The notes: a model not told the origin generated them from the sequence alone. DNA of 64,000 nucleotides from Epiperipatus broadwayi (GCA_028023455.1 JAQFVV010000022.1:7521100-7585099); one strand, 5' to 3'. Shown: positions 12,495 through 23,812, counted from the stretch's first letter. Translations and numbers: made by a program.

Positions 12495-12560
12495 GGAGAT
12501 GATGATCTGGACCAACTGATGAATGCTGGTCAGCACAAAATATGTGAATTGGAGATATCA
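12495..12560 (+). ncRNA. Hammerhead motif, F1, mutated GAAA box
   Basis: First forward unit. CCAA and CTGATGA are intact, stem II TGCTG/CAGCA pairs, but CAAA replaces GAAA. Stem I outer arm (ATGATCT) is kept. Probably inactive. Confidence 0.65.
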
Positions 12561-12964
12561 TTTATCTTTCTCACATGTGTGTGATCATGTGTTCAGTTGT
12601 ATGAGCTAGAGTTGATGGCTGAAGGAATCTTGAAAGTCTGTGTTCAAATCCACTATATTACATTTAGATTCCAGGTATATAAATTATGTTTGTATTTAAA
12701 ATATTACAAATTTAGCCTGTATCCTGACCTTCCCTCTTCTGTGTATTTAAATGGACAAGTTCCTATACACGAGGGGTCAGAGTGACAAAGTCAACATGGG
12801 CATGACAGTAATATTGATATAGAAAAGTGATTTGGCATTCCATCATCCAAGTTTCAATGGTATGGATGACTGAGGAGTTGGAGAGTGGAATAGATTGAAG
12901 CCTGTCCATTAAAGTGTAAAGATTTACTATCTTTATATAAACTGAGCACTGATTATATATGTGT

Positions 12965-13020
12965 GGGAGATGATGATCTGGAATAAGTGCTGGTTCAGCA
13001 TGAAATGCTTATATTGGAGA
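12965..13020 (+). ncRNA. Hammerhead motif, F1, CTGATGA box deleted
   Basis: Second forward unit. The outer stem I, stem II (GTGCTG/CAGCAT), GAAA and TTGG remain, but about ten bases covering CCAACTGATG are missing, so the ribozyme is dead. Confidence 0.65.
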
Positions 13021-13122
13021 TCATTTATCTTACATGTGTGTGGTCATGTGTATTGGTTCTATTAGATAGAGTGGATGGCTGAAGGGAGCTTGAAGACTGT
13101 GTTCAAACTCCTATATATTATT

Positions 13123-14117
13123 TTTTAATAAGTAATTATAAATATTTATTTGCAGAAAAGAATACTTATTACAGGTGACAAATAATACACTGAGAAGAAA
13201 TTAAAATTAAAGGGATACAGGTTGGGTTGTAAGAATACTGAAAAATATTTTAAATTTGGCACAGAAAATATTTTTAAAAATACTTTTAGACATAATATTA
13301 ATACTTTTATTTTGGATACAATTATTCAAACAATATACTTTAATATCTTATTTTTTTGTTTAATGAGTTGTAAGAATATGATAGAATTTTATAAAAATTT
13401 CTAAAAGTTATATTAAAAAAATCATATTATTCCCTACACTTCTCAGGTTTTCAGCAATATGCTAAACAGAAATAGTTTTTCAATTCTCGTGATTTTCTAC
13501 TTTGACAAATGATGGTAATCTTTTTGCTGTCTGACCATTTGGTGGTTTTCTAATTCTTAGGAGATTCATGAAAATGGTCCAAAAATATTCTTTAATAATA
13601 TCTTACTCAAAAAATTTGCTCTGTTACTTCAGAAATACATATTTTCTCTGTGATTATAAGTATGTGTATGTTACCAATGGAGCATTACTTCCACTTCTTC
13701 AAGAAATAATGTTCTGTTTAATGTCAAAATTGAATAAAAGACATTAATATATTTGGCTTTCTTACATGAGAAATAGAACCTGATGCATTTCCATTTTTTG
13801 ATTTTGTCCACTACTTCTGATAACCAATGAACAATACAAATGTATTTTGACTTATTGATGGTATTCAAGCAAATTAGATTTCTTGTTATCTAATATTCTT
13901 TTCATCTAGTAGAAATTAGCTTTCTATATGAAGTGTTTAGTTTTCAAAGTTTAATTCTAATGTTTGAACCAAAAGAATCTATCATTTATTAGAACTTGCA
14001 TAAAAGCGCAACTGAGTTACCAATGATAGAATACATGAATAATTCTACAAAAGTGAACTAGCATGAGTCATATTAAAAATTTAGCAATATAAGAATGAAT
14101 TTTAGGTAATTATAATG
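13123..14117. other. AT-rich intergenic DNA, no gene seen
   Basis: Short frames at 13222-13404 plus and 13671-13868 minus show no domain or splice context. Confidence 0.5.
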
Positions 14118-14119
14118 TA

Positions 14120-15220
14120 ATCGGGCTTGGCCACTTGATGGCATTGTTGGCAGTCAAAAACAATACAATGTATGGTTTTCGGGACCATGTGATTTTTAAA
14201 TTGCTGTTTTTTTTTTTGGTTATTAATTTATTGATTGTTATAACTTTTTTTTTTCATGCCTTTTTAATTTTAATTTTGTATTTAGTAAATGACAACCTTT
14301 TTTTTTTATTTTTAAATCGCTGTTTTTGGACAAATTATCATCATTCCTCCTTTTTAGTTATTGATTGATTGCTAGAACTTTTTTTGCGATGTCTATTTAG
14401 CGATGTCTTTCGCTTAATTATTGCTTTCTACATAACAAAACAACTGTGTAGGGTTAGGGTTAGTTTTACAGTTAGTTTAGGGTTAATTTTAAGGTTAGGG
14501 TTAGGTTTAGGGTTAGTTTTAGGGTTAGTGTTCTGTTGTTTGTAATGCTAAAATAAAAAATATCAAAATCATAACCAAAATCGGACAAAAGAAAAAAACT
14601 CAAACTTTTTTAAACAACAACAAACACATATAAATGTCTTCTTTACTTATTAAACATGTTTATAATATATGCTTTCTATGAAATTTACAAAAAATCTTGT
14701 ATATTTTTATTGGACAGCAGAAATACTCGGCTTCTGTTTTCGGCAACTGCGGAAAAAGTTACGCGATCGCCAGCCATTTTATGAACTACGTGGTATTTCA
14801 TGTGAAAACGAGATTTCACATGCAAACTTGCCCGAATTTGTTTTGACGTACCCTCAGCAAGCTTTTACACATTACATCTTCTCTAAATAAGGATGTGGCC
14901 ATTTGGAAAATTATTATAAAGTCAGGTTTCTTAAATTCATTACAAATACAAAGATTGTGTAACGTATATTGTAAAAATTTGACTAATCAAACTACACACA
15001 CATATATATCAAACTGTATATGAAAGATAAGTGTGTGGATTCACAGTAACTGTCACAAAGCAGAAATAGGCCATATTATTTCTGCATTACATCATCATCA
15101 ACGGCCTTCTAATGGCTAAGACAAACATAGATGTTTTCTATAGCCGTAAGTCAGGCCTTGTAAACGGCATTTGTTAGGTGTTTTGGCGAGCCAGAACGCC
15201 ATCAAGTGGCCAAGCCCGAT
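14120..15220. mobile_element. TA-flanked non-autonomous DNA transposon
   Basis: Perfect inverted ends starting ATCGGGCTTGGCCACTTG and running to GATGGC, flanked on both sides by TA (14118-14119 and 15221-15222). TA duplication and long perfect ends suggest a Tc1/mariner-like or related TA-inserting family. The interior has T-rich DNA, telomere-like repeats and a 73-residue frame (14669-14890) with no recognised domain. CpG sites remain inside, suggesting a fairly young insertion. Confidence 0.75.
14449..14529 (+). repeat. Interstitial telomere-like (TTAGGG) tract
   Basis: About ten GGGTTA-type units, several perfect, interspersed with degenerate GTTTTA units. It lies inside the TA-flanked transposon, so it travelled with that element or grew within it and need not mark a chromosome fusion. 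Confidence 0.85.
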
Positions 15221-15225
15221 TATGT

Positions 15226-15639
15226 TATAAGAACCGAATTTTATTTACAAATATTGCTATAAAATGTAAGTTGAATTAATTTTGGAAATTTGATTATTGA
15301 AAAGAATTAGCATAACAATAAAGATTGAGAATTACTGTTTTAAACCAAACCATTTTCTGAGTTAATAAAGTGAATTTTTAAAATTTTGAAAAGATTTTAC
15401 CATTTATTGTATGCCTACTCTGTTTTTTTTTTTTGTTTTTTTTGTGGTTTGAAATCTTGTAACTCAATTTTGATCTATTTTCCAATTTACAATCTACTCA
15501 AAATTTTGCATATATATATTCCCAATGAGAATAAAAAAATTTTAAGAATTTGAAAACAATTTTAGCAAAAAAATAAAATATAAAAAATTTAAATTTTATA
15601 TTTTTAATTTAATATTTCAAAAACATATGCCAAATTTAA
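15226..15639. other. AT-rich intergenic DNA, no gene seen
   Basis: T-rich run near 15420-15445; nothing else. Confidence 0.5.
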
Positions 15640-16277
15640 ATGAAGAAGATTTATATGAAATAATAAAAAAATGTAGAGTTAATATAAGACTAAGTATAGA
15701 TACAATCAGAATTAGACATAAAAAATAATATTGACATTCTATCAGATGTTATAATTTATATGATTAATAAAGTAATAGAAGTAGTGAGTTTCCTACATTA
15801 TTAAAAACACCTATAGTACGACCAGTTTATAAATCAGGTGCTAAAATAATTTTAATAACCATAGAGCTATATTTATTCTTTCTTCAATTGCTAAAATAGC
15901 ACAAAAAATCACATTTTTTAACTAAAAATATTTTTTTAATTAAAACCCAATACGGATTCATAAAAAGAAAAAATATAGTTATATTAATAGAGAATTTTAC
16001 AGATAAAATTAATAGTACATTAAACGATAAAAAATATGTAACTGTAATTTTTTTAGATTTTTATAAAGCATTTGATATTAATGAGCATAAGCAATTGCTT
16101 CACAGTTTACAAAATTGTGGAGTTACAGGAAAATTGCTCTTTTTTAAAAAAAAATACTTAGATGATAGATACATTGTATCAAAAATGTCAAATGTATAGA
16201 GTAATGAGCAAAAAAAATTTGTATAGGGTTCCTCAAGGTTCTATACTTAGTGCATTGATCTAGGAAATATTAATATT

Positions 16278-16421
16278 ATGTGATCACTGTTTCTTATGCT
16301 TGTTCTTAACTGTTATTAAAACAGGCAAAACTCTATATGTATTAGCACAAGCCTTTTGGCATCCATTGATTAGCCTGGCTTGCACTGAGTGGCATTACGT
16401 ATAGAGAGTTTTGCCTGTTTT
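16278..16421 (+). mobile_element. Hairpin SINE inserted in LINE
   Basis: A 144-bp insertion flanked by a perfect 13-bp duplication (AAATATTAATATT at 16265-16277 and 16422-16434). Its 3' half is a hairpin with arms AACAGGCAAAACTCT and AGAGTTTTGCCTGTT. Same family as 17638-17724 and 19695-19866. It separates reverse transcriptase motifs B and C. Confidence 0.85.
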
Positions 16422-16936
16422 AAATATTAATATTGAAGGATCAATATACCAATATGCAGATGATTCTGTTATTACAAATGTAAATAATAATATTGATATT
16501 GCAATTAAAGAATGTCAAGAAAGATTGAGCAAAATTGTCTTTTGGTGCTTCGAAGGAGGAATTTATATAAATAGAGAAAAAACAAAATGTATGTTAATAT
16601 GCTCTCCTCACTTGAAATAAATATAAAAATATTGATATACATCTACATTCACATGAGTGTTTATATCACAATAATGTAATATGTAATCCTAATAAATGCA
16701 TAAAAGTAAAACAAGTAAAATATATTAAATATTTTGAAATGATGATAGATGAAAACATGTCTTAGAAACATTATCTAAACATACTAATTAATAAACTTAG
16801 ATATTTTATAATAATGTTGTACAAAATCAAATATATATTTTTTAATATTCTTATTGTTATATATAAATCTTTATGCAAATTTTTATTGAGATATGGAATG
16901 ACTCTTTAGAGTTTTGCAAGCTTTTCTAATATTAAT

Positions 16937-17143
16937 GGTACTTGTTGGTTAGCTAGACCATGACACTAGGAAACGCTGCAGTACCCATCAAGAGCTATAC
17001 AAGCAATAAATTTCTAGTGAAGAAATCATTTTAATTTTATAGCTATTTCAGTGATTTCTTTGCTAGAAATTTATCGCTTGTATGGTTCTTGATGGATACT
17101 GCAGCATCACCTAGTGTCATGGTCTGGCTAATGGACAAGTACC
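16937..17143. mobile_element. Fold-back element in LINE
   Basis: Nearly the whole 207 bp folds on itself: arms of about 100 bp beginning GGTACTTGTTGG and ending CCATGACACTAGG face each other across a short loop. Inserted in the 3' part of the LINE reverse transcriptase. Target duplication not clear. Could be a fold-back DNA transposon or an inverted dimer. Confidence 0.75.
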
Positions 17144-17637
17144 GAATAATTGATCTAATAGGCAAAAATTATGTCAAAAAAAAGTGGATACAAAAATAAT
17201 ACTTCATTATTCAATCAACTTCTTGATTATATAATTATAGAGAAAAAAATTGATAGTACTTTCAAAAACTTTATATAAATCAATTTGAAATGTGTCTAAG
17301 AAAAACTCATGCACACATAGTTTCAAAATATTGTAGTAAATATGGAATTAGAGTAAAAAATCATTATGTTCCTAAATTATTCAATAATTTACCTATTGAA
17401 TTAAGAAGCTTGCAACATTATAGGAAAATAAAAAATCAAATTAAAAATATATATTAAATATAGAAAAAGGGAAAAAATTAACCTAGTATAGAGAAAAATA
17501 TAGGAGTGTGTAATATTATATACTCGGTATTTTTATTATATAATTAATGTATTATTGAAATGTAATTTATTGTTGTTATTATCATTAGCATATTTTATAT
17601 TATGATTAAAATTAAAAGAAAATGTAAATATATAAAC

Positions 17638-17724
17638 CACTAAACATCAAATGATCACCATTTCTTATGCTTACACATAACTTATTAACACAGACACTAC
17701 TGTATGGAGAGTTTTGCCTGTGTT
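17638..17724 (+). mobile_element. Hairpin SINE, short derivative
   Basis: Flanked by 12-bp AAATATATAAAC copies (17626-17637 and 17725-17736). Begins CACTAAACATCA and ends TGGAGAGTTTTGCCTGTG; the left hairpin arm is deleted. The start matches the far end of the copy at 19.7 kb. Confidence 0.8.
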
Positions 17725-17869
17725 AAATATATAAACTTATGAAAATTTTCTTCTACATAAAAGAGCAACTGGAACTTTGTAGAAGAATGGCATTTGTATT
17801 TGTGTAAATATATTTTGATCAGCATTTAAATAAATGAATATAATAAATTTTATTTTAATAAATAGTATT

Positions 17870-18012
17870 TCATTCCAATATCAGCCTTTCAAGCTAATTG
17901 AGCACACACCTTTTGAGAGTGTTAAATAAATGAATACTCTCCTCTTCAATCCAAGATATAGTATTTATGCAGGAATAAAATATAATTGCAAGCACGGCGC
18001 TAGATAAAATAT
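17870..18012. repeat. F5 repeat, reverse copy plus truncated forward tail
   Basis: Shares GCTAATTGAGCAC, AATGAATACTCTCCTC and GCAAGCACGGCGCTAGAT with 60.4 kb. The main copy is reverse; the final segment is the forward 3' tail only, giving a head-to-head pair with a 5'-truncated partner. Confidence 0.7.
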
Positions 18013-18631
18013 TTGCTTATTTACTAATAAACAGTATTATTATTTGGTACTCTTTACACTGCTATCTAGTAGTACTTCTACAAAAAGAAAATAATACTAC
18101 ATAAATTAAAGAAGGGAAATCATTAAAACAGAATACTATTCATCATCCTAAAGTGACAGGTTTCTAAACAAAATGATAACTAAAAATAAATTTCAGAGAA
18201 AAAAGATAATCATAGAGTTCATCTTTTAACAAAATCTACTTTCCTTGTGGTTTTCTCTGCTTAGAGATTTACAAAGAATAATTTAAAAACAACAATCATT
18301 CTATACTATTTGTAAAATTATACACTTTGTTAAGACTTCATAATTATTTCGATGTCATTTTAATATCATTAAATGTGGTATAAAATTATTTAGAAAATGG
18401 CCAGCTAAATTAGAATGGAAAGATGCCATCTTAAGTTTAGGAATTAAGAGAAAAATTTTAATCCTTTAAATTAAACTAATTTTTATTAATTTTACTTAAG
18501 TGAACAAAAGAGCTATAATTCTTTATTAAATAAATGCATTTAAAAAGTACTTTAAATTTATCAGTAAATTTTTAATGTGATTTTTAATTTTAAAAAGGGT
18601 TATAAAACTAAAAAGTAGAAAATAAAAAAAT
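18013..18631. other. AT-rich intergenic DNA, no gene seen
   Basis: Nothing recognisable. Confidence 0.5.
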
Positions 18632-18645
18632 TAAAGAAATGCTTT

Positions 18646-18739
18646 TTTTCCCCATGTGTCAAAGCATCGGCCAGGAAGCGAACCTGGGACAACTGCTTAT
18701 AAGGCAGCTGTACTAACCACTTGGCCACCAACACATAAG
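18646..18739 (-). mobile_element. tRNA-Gly-derived SINE
   Basis: Minus strand reads GTTGGTGGCCAAGTGGTTAG, a stem-loop GCTGCCTTATAAGCAG, then GGTTCGCTTCCTGG and an A-rich tail. This matches a tRNA-Gly(TCC) body with a changed anticodon. Flanked by TAAAGAAATGCTTT (18632-18645) and TAAAGAAAATGCTTT (18740-18754), a target-site duplication with one inserted base. Confidence 0.85.
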
Positions 18740-18759
18740 TAAAGAAAATGCTTTTATTT

Positions 18760-19680
18760 CTCTAAATGCACTAAAAACAAAAAATAAATTTTCTTTAGCT
18801 TTTAAGATACTCTTGATGTTATGGTATCAAAATCAAACCATGCAGAAATAGTCCATATCTGCAGATAAGTGCCACGTTTTTATTTTATTCATATAATTGT
18901 CCTTTTTGAGTTAGAAGCAAATAATTTATAACCAAACCTGCAGTCCAATTTTTTTCAAGAATATTAATTATTTCCTTTATTTATGAATTACTCATTTTAC
19001 TGTGAGAATATTAAAGTTTTCTTTATTGATGTCTTCTGGATATTTATATATTAGCTGATTGTTGTTATTTTAACCCCCCTCCCAGTATATCACTAATTAG
19101 AAGTTTGTAGTTTTTATATTAATTCAAAGTTGCATTGAGAATTCTTTTAGATTTTTTTAAAAATGGATGCATTCAGTAAATACAAAGAGTTACACCTGCT
19201 TTAAAATACAAACTAAATATATTTTTCTTTCAGATTCTGTTATGTTTTTTTTTCTACATTTTCTGAAAATCTTTTTGTAAAATCCTAATTTTTTATTTGA
19301 TTTCTTATTTACTATTAATTGTTTTCCCCTCTATATCAGATATTTCAGAGTAAATGCATTAGATTAACTCATTTAGAAAAATTGTCTAATCTCAACTTTT
19401 GTTTTGTGCATTCTATATTTTGTTTGTTTTCATTTGTTGATAATAAATATAAATAATTGCTGTGAAGAAACTGAATTCTTTTTATAATATATTGATATGA
19501 TAGTATATAATAAGAAATAAAAATTGTAATTTTAATTCATACAATTAATTTTATAAAAAAGCTAAAAATTGATATTAATTAATATCAATTTACTGAATGA
19601 TTGTATGAATGATACTTAGAATTGTAATCTGATACAAATCCAAGAACTATAAACAATTAACATATTTGCTTCAAATATAT
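18760..19680. other. AT-rich intergenic DNA, no gene seen
   Basis: Nothing recognisable. Confidence 0.5.
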
Positions 19681-19694
19681 GCTAGCTTATTTAT

Positions 19695-19866
19695 TAAACA
19701 AGGCAAAACTCTCTCCATACAGTAGTGCAACCCTGTGCCAACCAGAGTAATCAATGGATGCCAGAAGGCTTGTCACAGGGTAGCACAACTGTATGGAGAG
19801 TTTTGCCTTGTTTAATAACAATTATGTGCTAGTATAAAAGATGGTGATTATGTGATGTTTAGTGGT
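19695..19866 (-). mobile_element. Hairpin SINE, longest copy
   Basis: A 172-bp element with a 13-bp perfect duplication CTAGCTTATTTAT on each side (19682-19694 and 19867-19879). Hairpin arms AACAAGGCAAAACTCTC and GAGAGTTTTGCCTTGTT. The minus-strand 5' part CACTAAACATCACATAATC matches the 17.6 kb copy. Confidence 0.85.
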
Positions 19867-19879
19867 CTAGCTTATTTAT

Positions 19880-21599
19880 ACGATATGTCATAATGATCAG
19901 GTGCCTAATTATTATGCCCATGGAAGTCTAAAGAAAAGTTGCAGTATTTTGTTTTCATAAAACACTAAGGAATTTAAATGAAAACATAACATGTAATTAT
20001 GTAATATATCTCATAAATTCTGTTACTGACTAGTACTGGTCATTAAAAAAATTCAAACTGTACTATTTGTTGTCTTTGATTATACTCTAAGATAAGAACT
20101 ACAACATTTTATATATATATTTACACACATTTTTAAACCTCAGTATTATAAACTGAAATCAACCATGCAGGATAAGTTTACTGTATACTAGTTTAAAATA
20201 ATATGATTAGAAAGCACACACATTTATTGTTTACATTGCACATATATAAGTAAATATTATGGAATAACTACATAAAAAAATTAATACATATTAAAAATAT
20301 ATTAACATTTACTAAAAAATATTTGTTTGGACATGTTTTAGTATTTGTATTCGTTTCTAAGCATTAAAAATGTTTAAACCAGCACTCTTGTCCTTGTTTG
20401 AAATGTCTATAGAAGATATAAAAAAATAAGAAAAGAAAAATTGATTGATTATTTTAAGAAAAGTGCATATGAAAATTGAAGAAGATATCAAAAAGTCTTG
20501 ATAAACTGAATTGGTTTGCTATGTATGACTTTGTTTTTGAAAGATAACTATTGATAATGATAAAAGATATATATGAAACTTTTTATCAAAATAATTTCGT
20601 TTTTGCAAGGAATATTAAATATCATTTATGCCAATTTATTTTGATCTTAATGTTGTAACAAACTTCATGATTTTGTGATGAACTCCAAATTTGAGATGTT
20701 AGAATAATCTACAGTAAGGAAATGTAAATCAATGGAAAACTATTAACAATGATAATAAAAAAGTATTCTTACTTAAACCTGCCTTTGATACATAAGTCAG
20801 ATAAATAAATTAAAGAAGTACTAATAATCTTATGGTTATAGCACCAAGAAACAATTACATAACCTCTGTAATCTGGCATAGATTCAAAACAGGAAGATGT
20901 TTTTGAAGTTTGGCTGATCACTTGATAATAAAAAAAGGAGTAAATGATGATCACTGGAAAAGGTACATTAATTCAAAAAATCCAGGTGAATTATCTCCAC
21001 ATCCCAAATTCCTCAGTAGTAAAAGCTATAATAAAAAAACTTGTTTGAAAATATGGATAGAACAGCATTGGATAGGGATTTATTAAGCATTATCTTTTAG
21101 CATCTATTAGTTTTAAATCTTACACAAGGTGGCAGAACTGGAAGAGAAATTAGTTTGTTATTTAATTGCTCATAAGTTATTCAGATAAATATTTGAAATC
21201 ATGTGATGTTTCAGCATTCAAATGATGGGTTGAGCTCAACAGTTTTCTTCAATTACCCAAACTGAGTAAATACAATATTTACACTTTATTCATGATGGTG
21301 GCATGCAATTATATCGTGACCCTTAACACACACTTTTTAGCAGGGCAAGACTCCATACTTTTGGAATAAACCGTCCACTGCATCACATTCTGTGTCGTCA
21401 TTATGACAATTTACAAAAAAAAAAAAACAGCTGACAAAAAGAAACTCTCTGACTTGGAACTAAAGTACAACAATGTTAAGAGCGTCTCATCACTTTTCAC
21501 GTTATAATATAAGTAAAAAAGAGAAAAATTGAAATAAAGCTTCTTAATGAAATTTATCAGTATTTATTCCTTTTTTAAAAAAATTTAATGGTAGTCCCG
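19880..21599. other. AT-rich DNA with eroded SINE traces
   Basis: No gene. Segment 21060-21145 resembles the 26.4-26.9 kb repeat (ACAGCATTGGATAGGG, AGCATCTATTAG). GGGCAAGACTCCATAC near 21343 is reminiscent of the hairpin SINE arm. Confidence 0.45.
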
Positions 21600-21870
21600 T
21601 TAAATGGCTTATATGTTGTAAAATTGCACCAAAATGACCATCTTTGTAGGTGCACCTTCACATAAACTCCGTCTCATGGCCGTTTTAACACAATTTCACT
21701 TGGTGTAAAATTTCTTGTTGTTGAAAGAAAGCTATCGCCTCTTCTTCACATTTTGGGAGATCCCACAACTTCATATCTCTTGCTTCAAAAATAGCCATTT
21801 CTAAATTGATGTCTAAAAATGGAAAATCCAGAAAATTAATAAAATATAAAATACATCCACTTAATATCAT
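21600..21870 (-). pseudogene. Merlin/ISXO2-like transposase N-terminal fragment
   Basis: Minus-strand frame 21870-21685 contains LWDLPKCEEEAIAFFQ then a short gap to LKLC-type sequence, followed after a stop by NGHE and a Cys (RCTYKDG). This layout (CEEEAI, FFQ, then C, GH and C of a small zinc finger) is typical of the start of IS1595/ISXO2-type (Merlin) transposases. In-frame stops after the first Cys and in the finger, plus loss of the DDE catalytic region, make it a broken fragment. Identification is by motif pattern only. Confidence 0.4.
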
Positions 21871-22069
21871 AGAAGAAATAACATGTAAATTACTAACAAT
21901 TATTGAGGAAGCAATGTTTTATTTAAAAAAATTGCTAAAAAAATTGCTGAAATATTAAAGCACTGAAAAAATGCTGCTGCACTGAAAAAAACGCTGCAAC
22001 AAATAGGAAAAAAATCCACTTTTAAATCTTGCGGGTCAAGACGTAAAAAATCTCGTGGATCAAAAAATC

Positions 22070-22300
22070 AAATCTCTCGAATTAGTCATGTCAGCGTCTT
22101 CGTTGCCATGACAACGTTCATGTGTTCTTCCGACGACACATGCCTTCAGGCTTATGACGTCATAGCAAGGTAAATACTTGATTACCAATTTAACAATCGA
22201 TTTATTAATTTTGTTTTAATTTAACAACTAACACATCTTCGGTAGATTGTAGGCTCTCGAAACTGTACATTTATCAAAAATACGGGCTGCCATTTTGGTT
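22070..22300. promoter_or_regulatory. Candidate promoter with X-box and CRE
   Basis: A CpG-retaining patch with GTTGCCATGACAAC at 22102-22115 (one mismatch from the RFX X-box palindrome), the palindrome TGACGTCA at 22155-22162 (CREB/ATF site) and GCCATTTTGG at 22288-22297 (YY1-like). Three animal promoter motifs within 200 bp in otherwise CpG-poor DNA is suggestive. No convincing first exon was found on either side. Confidence 0.35.
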
Positions 22301-23812
22301 TACTGGAAAACTTACAAGTACCGGTTTGTTTTTTTTATCATCTACATAATCAATTCAGAAACCTTTAGCTCTTGCAGGCTACTACCAAACCACACACACC
22401 ATTTAATGAAATAATCAAATAAGTTAAAATTTTGTTTGCAAGTTATTAAAAAAATATTACATATAGGCAATTGAAATTCTGCTTTTGTTTTTTTAAAAAT
22501 ACCGTCTCTTTTTTTTTTTCATTTTAGTTAAATAAAATGAAAAGGTGATAACTTTCACATAAATAATAATCATTAGCCTTTTTTATTTCTTTTATTGAAT
22601 AAATGTTTAAATTCTTTAAAAGAGCGATGATGTCACATTTTTATTAATAGTTGCATAATTATTTTTTTTGTTACTATTTGCTTTTGAAACTAAAGATTCA
22701 CTCCAGTTCTTACGAGGCTGACGGTGGCAGAATTTCCAAAAACCTTTAAATTCTTTAATCATAAATCATAGATTTCTCTTCTCATTATCTAGTTTATTAG
22801 AGTGAAGAAACATTGAAGTCATTCTTGATAAGCAAACAAATGGATTTCTAAATGTTGATAAACTGATGATTTTAACTTAACTAAGCAAAACACATTATAG
22901 TAATAGCCACCAGACCTTTATCAAGCACTGAGTGATGTTTATGATATCTGGAACAAATAGAAAAAAAAAAGATTATTATTCAAATAACCTTTTAATGTAC
23001 ATTAACAAGTAATTTCATTCGAACATGGTAATACATTAATGATTTAGACTTCAGCTTAAGCTGAAGATTGAAGTAGAACTTTAATGAGCTGTCAGGTTTA
23101 AAGAAGCAGTTACATGAATTTACAATTCATAAAGTTAATATTGTCTGTCATTATATTTACTTATATATCTTCTAAGTGCATGTTGTAACTTTATACAAAA
23201 CAAATGTATGAAAGTCTGCAAATATTTTTTAAAGGCAAGCCTTGAGTTCAAAATTATTTAAAAACATTTATTACATATATATTCAGTTTAAAAAAAATAT
23301 TGAGATGATTAACTTATATAAGGTAAAAATAATTCAATAATGTAATAAACATACAATTTTTGACAGGTTAAGTACACACTAATTGATATCAATTCACAGT
23401 TCTAATTAATATATGTTCCTGAAAAATAAATAACACCAAGAAGATTGTCTGTATTAATTCGCAAAAGTGTGACTAACAAATAGATGTGCATGTTCCAGAA
23501 AGCTTTTACCTATTTACAATCCTTCACCACCATACGCAGCAGCACTAGAGTTCTATAATGAGCTGACTTTGCCAGTAAGATGAGTATTCATAGATTACTT
23601 TAATTAGAGTATTAGGTGGGAATGGTTGAAGCTGCAGAGATTAATAACATATATATTTAAATTATGTTTCAAAAGTATTTTATGTTCCTTGAGAAGAAAA
23701 CTTAGGTTACATTTGTTTACTTTTTTACAACATTAATTAAATCATAAACTCTAGATACAACAAATTAATTTAAAAATAAACCAGGTATTATTAATGAGGC
23801 AAGTGTATCATG
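22301..23812. other. AT-rich intergenic DNA, no gene seen
   Basis: Nothing recognisable. Confidence 0.5.

Larger units (their letters stand above)
11745..13122. mobile_element. F1 retrozyme-like element, two dimers head to head
   Basis: Two reverse-oriented F1 units (11745-12474, the second truncated) abut two forward units (12475-13122). The forward ribozyme regions are about 470 bp apart and the reverse ones about 454 bp apart, so each side is a tandem dimer. Copies end outward in GTTCAAATC followed by TATATTA. Non-coding; the 101-residue minus frame at 12167-12472 is simply the repeat read in frame. The layout matches retrozymes and non-autonomous Penelope-type units. Confidence 0.75.
15640..17460 (+). 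pseudogene. LINE reverse transcriptase, degenerate
   Basis: Non-LTR retrotransposon ORF2 remnant read in several frames. Visible reverse transcriptase motifs in order: FLDFYKAFD (motif A, near 16050), GVPQGSILS (motif B, near 16225) and YADDS (motif C catalytic, near 16455). The C-terminal part near 17340-17455 carries the usual KLFNNLPIELR segment. Several stops and frameshifts break it, and it is interrupted by a hairpin SINE between motifs B and C and by a fold-back element after motif C. The element is itself very AT-rich. Probably CR1/Jockey/RTE-like; clade not resolvable by eye. Confidence 0.8.

Noticed and set aside
14669-14890. 73-residue frame inside the TA-flanked transposon
   Set aside because: No transposase motif and no DDE residues; likely chance in slightly GC-richer DNA.
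16937-17143. Hammerhead reading of GAAACGCTGCAG in the fold-back element
   Set aside because: No CTGANGA-type box upstream at suitable distance.
18661-18735. Functional tRNA genes at the SINE loci
   Set aside because: A tails, target duplications and broken acceptor stems show that these are SINEs.
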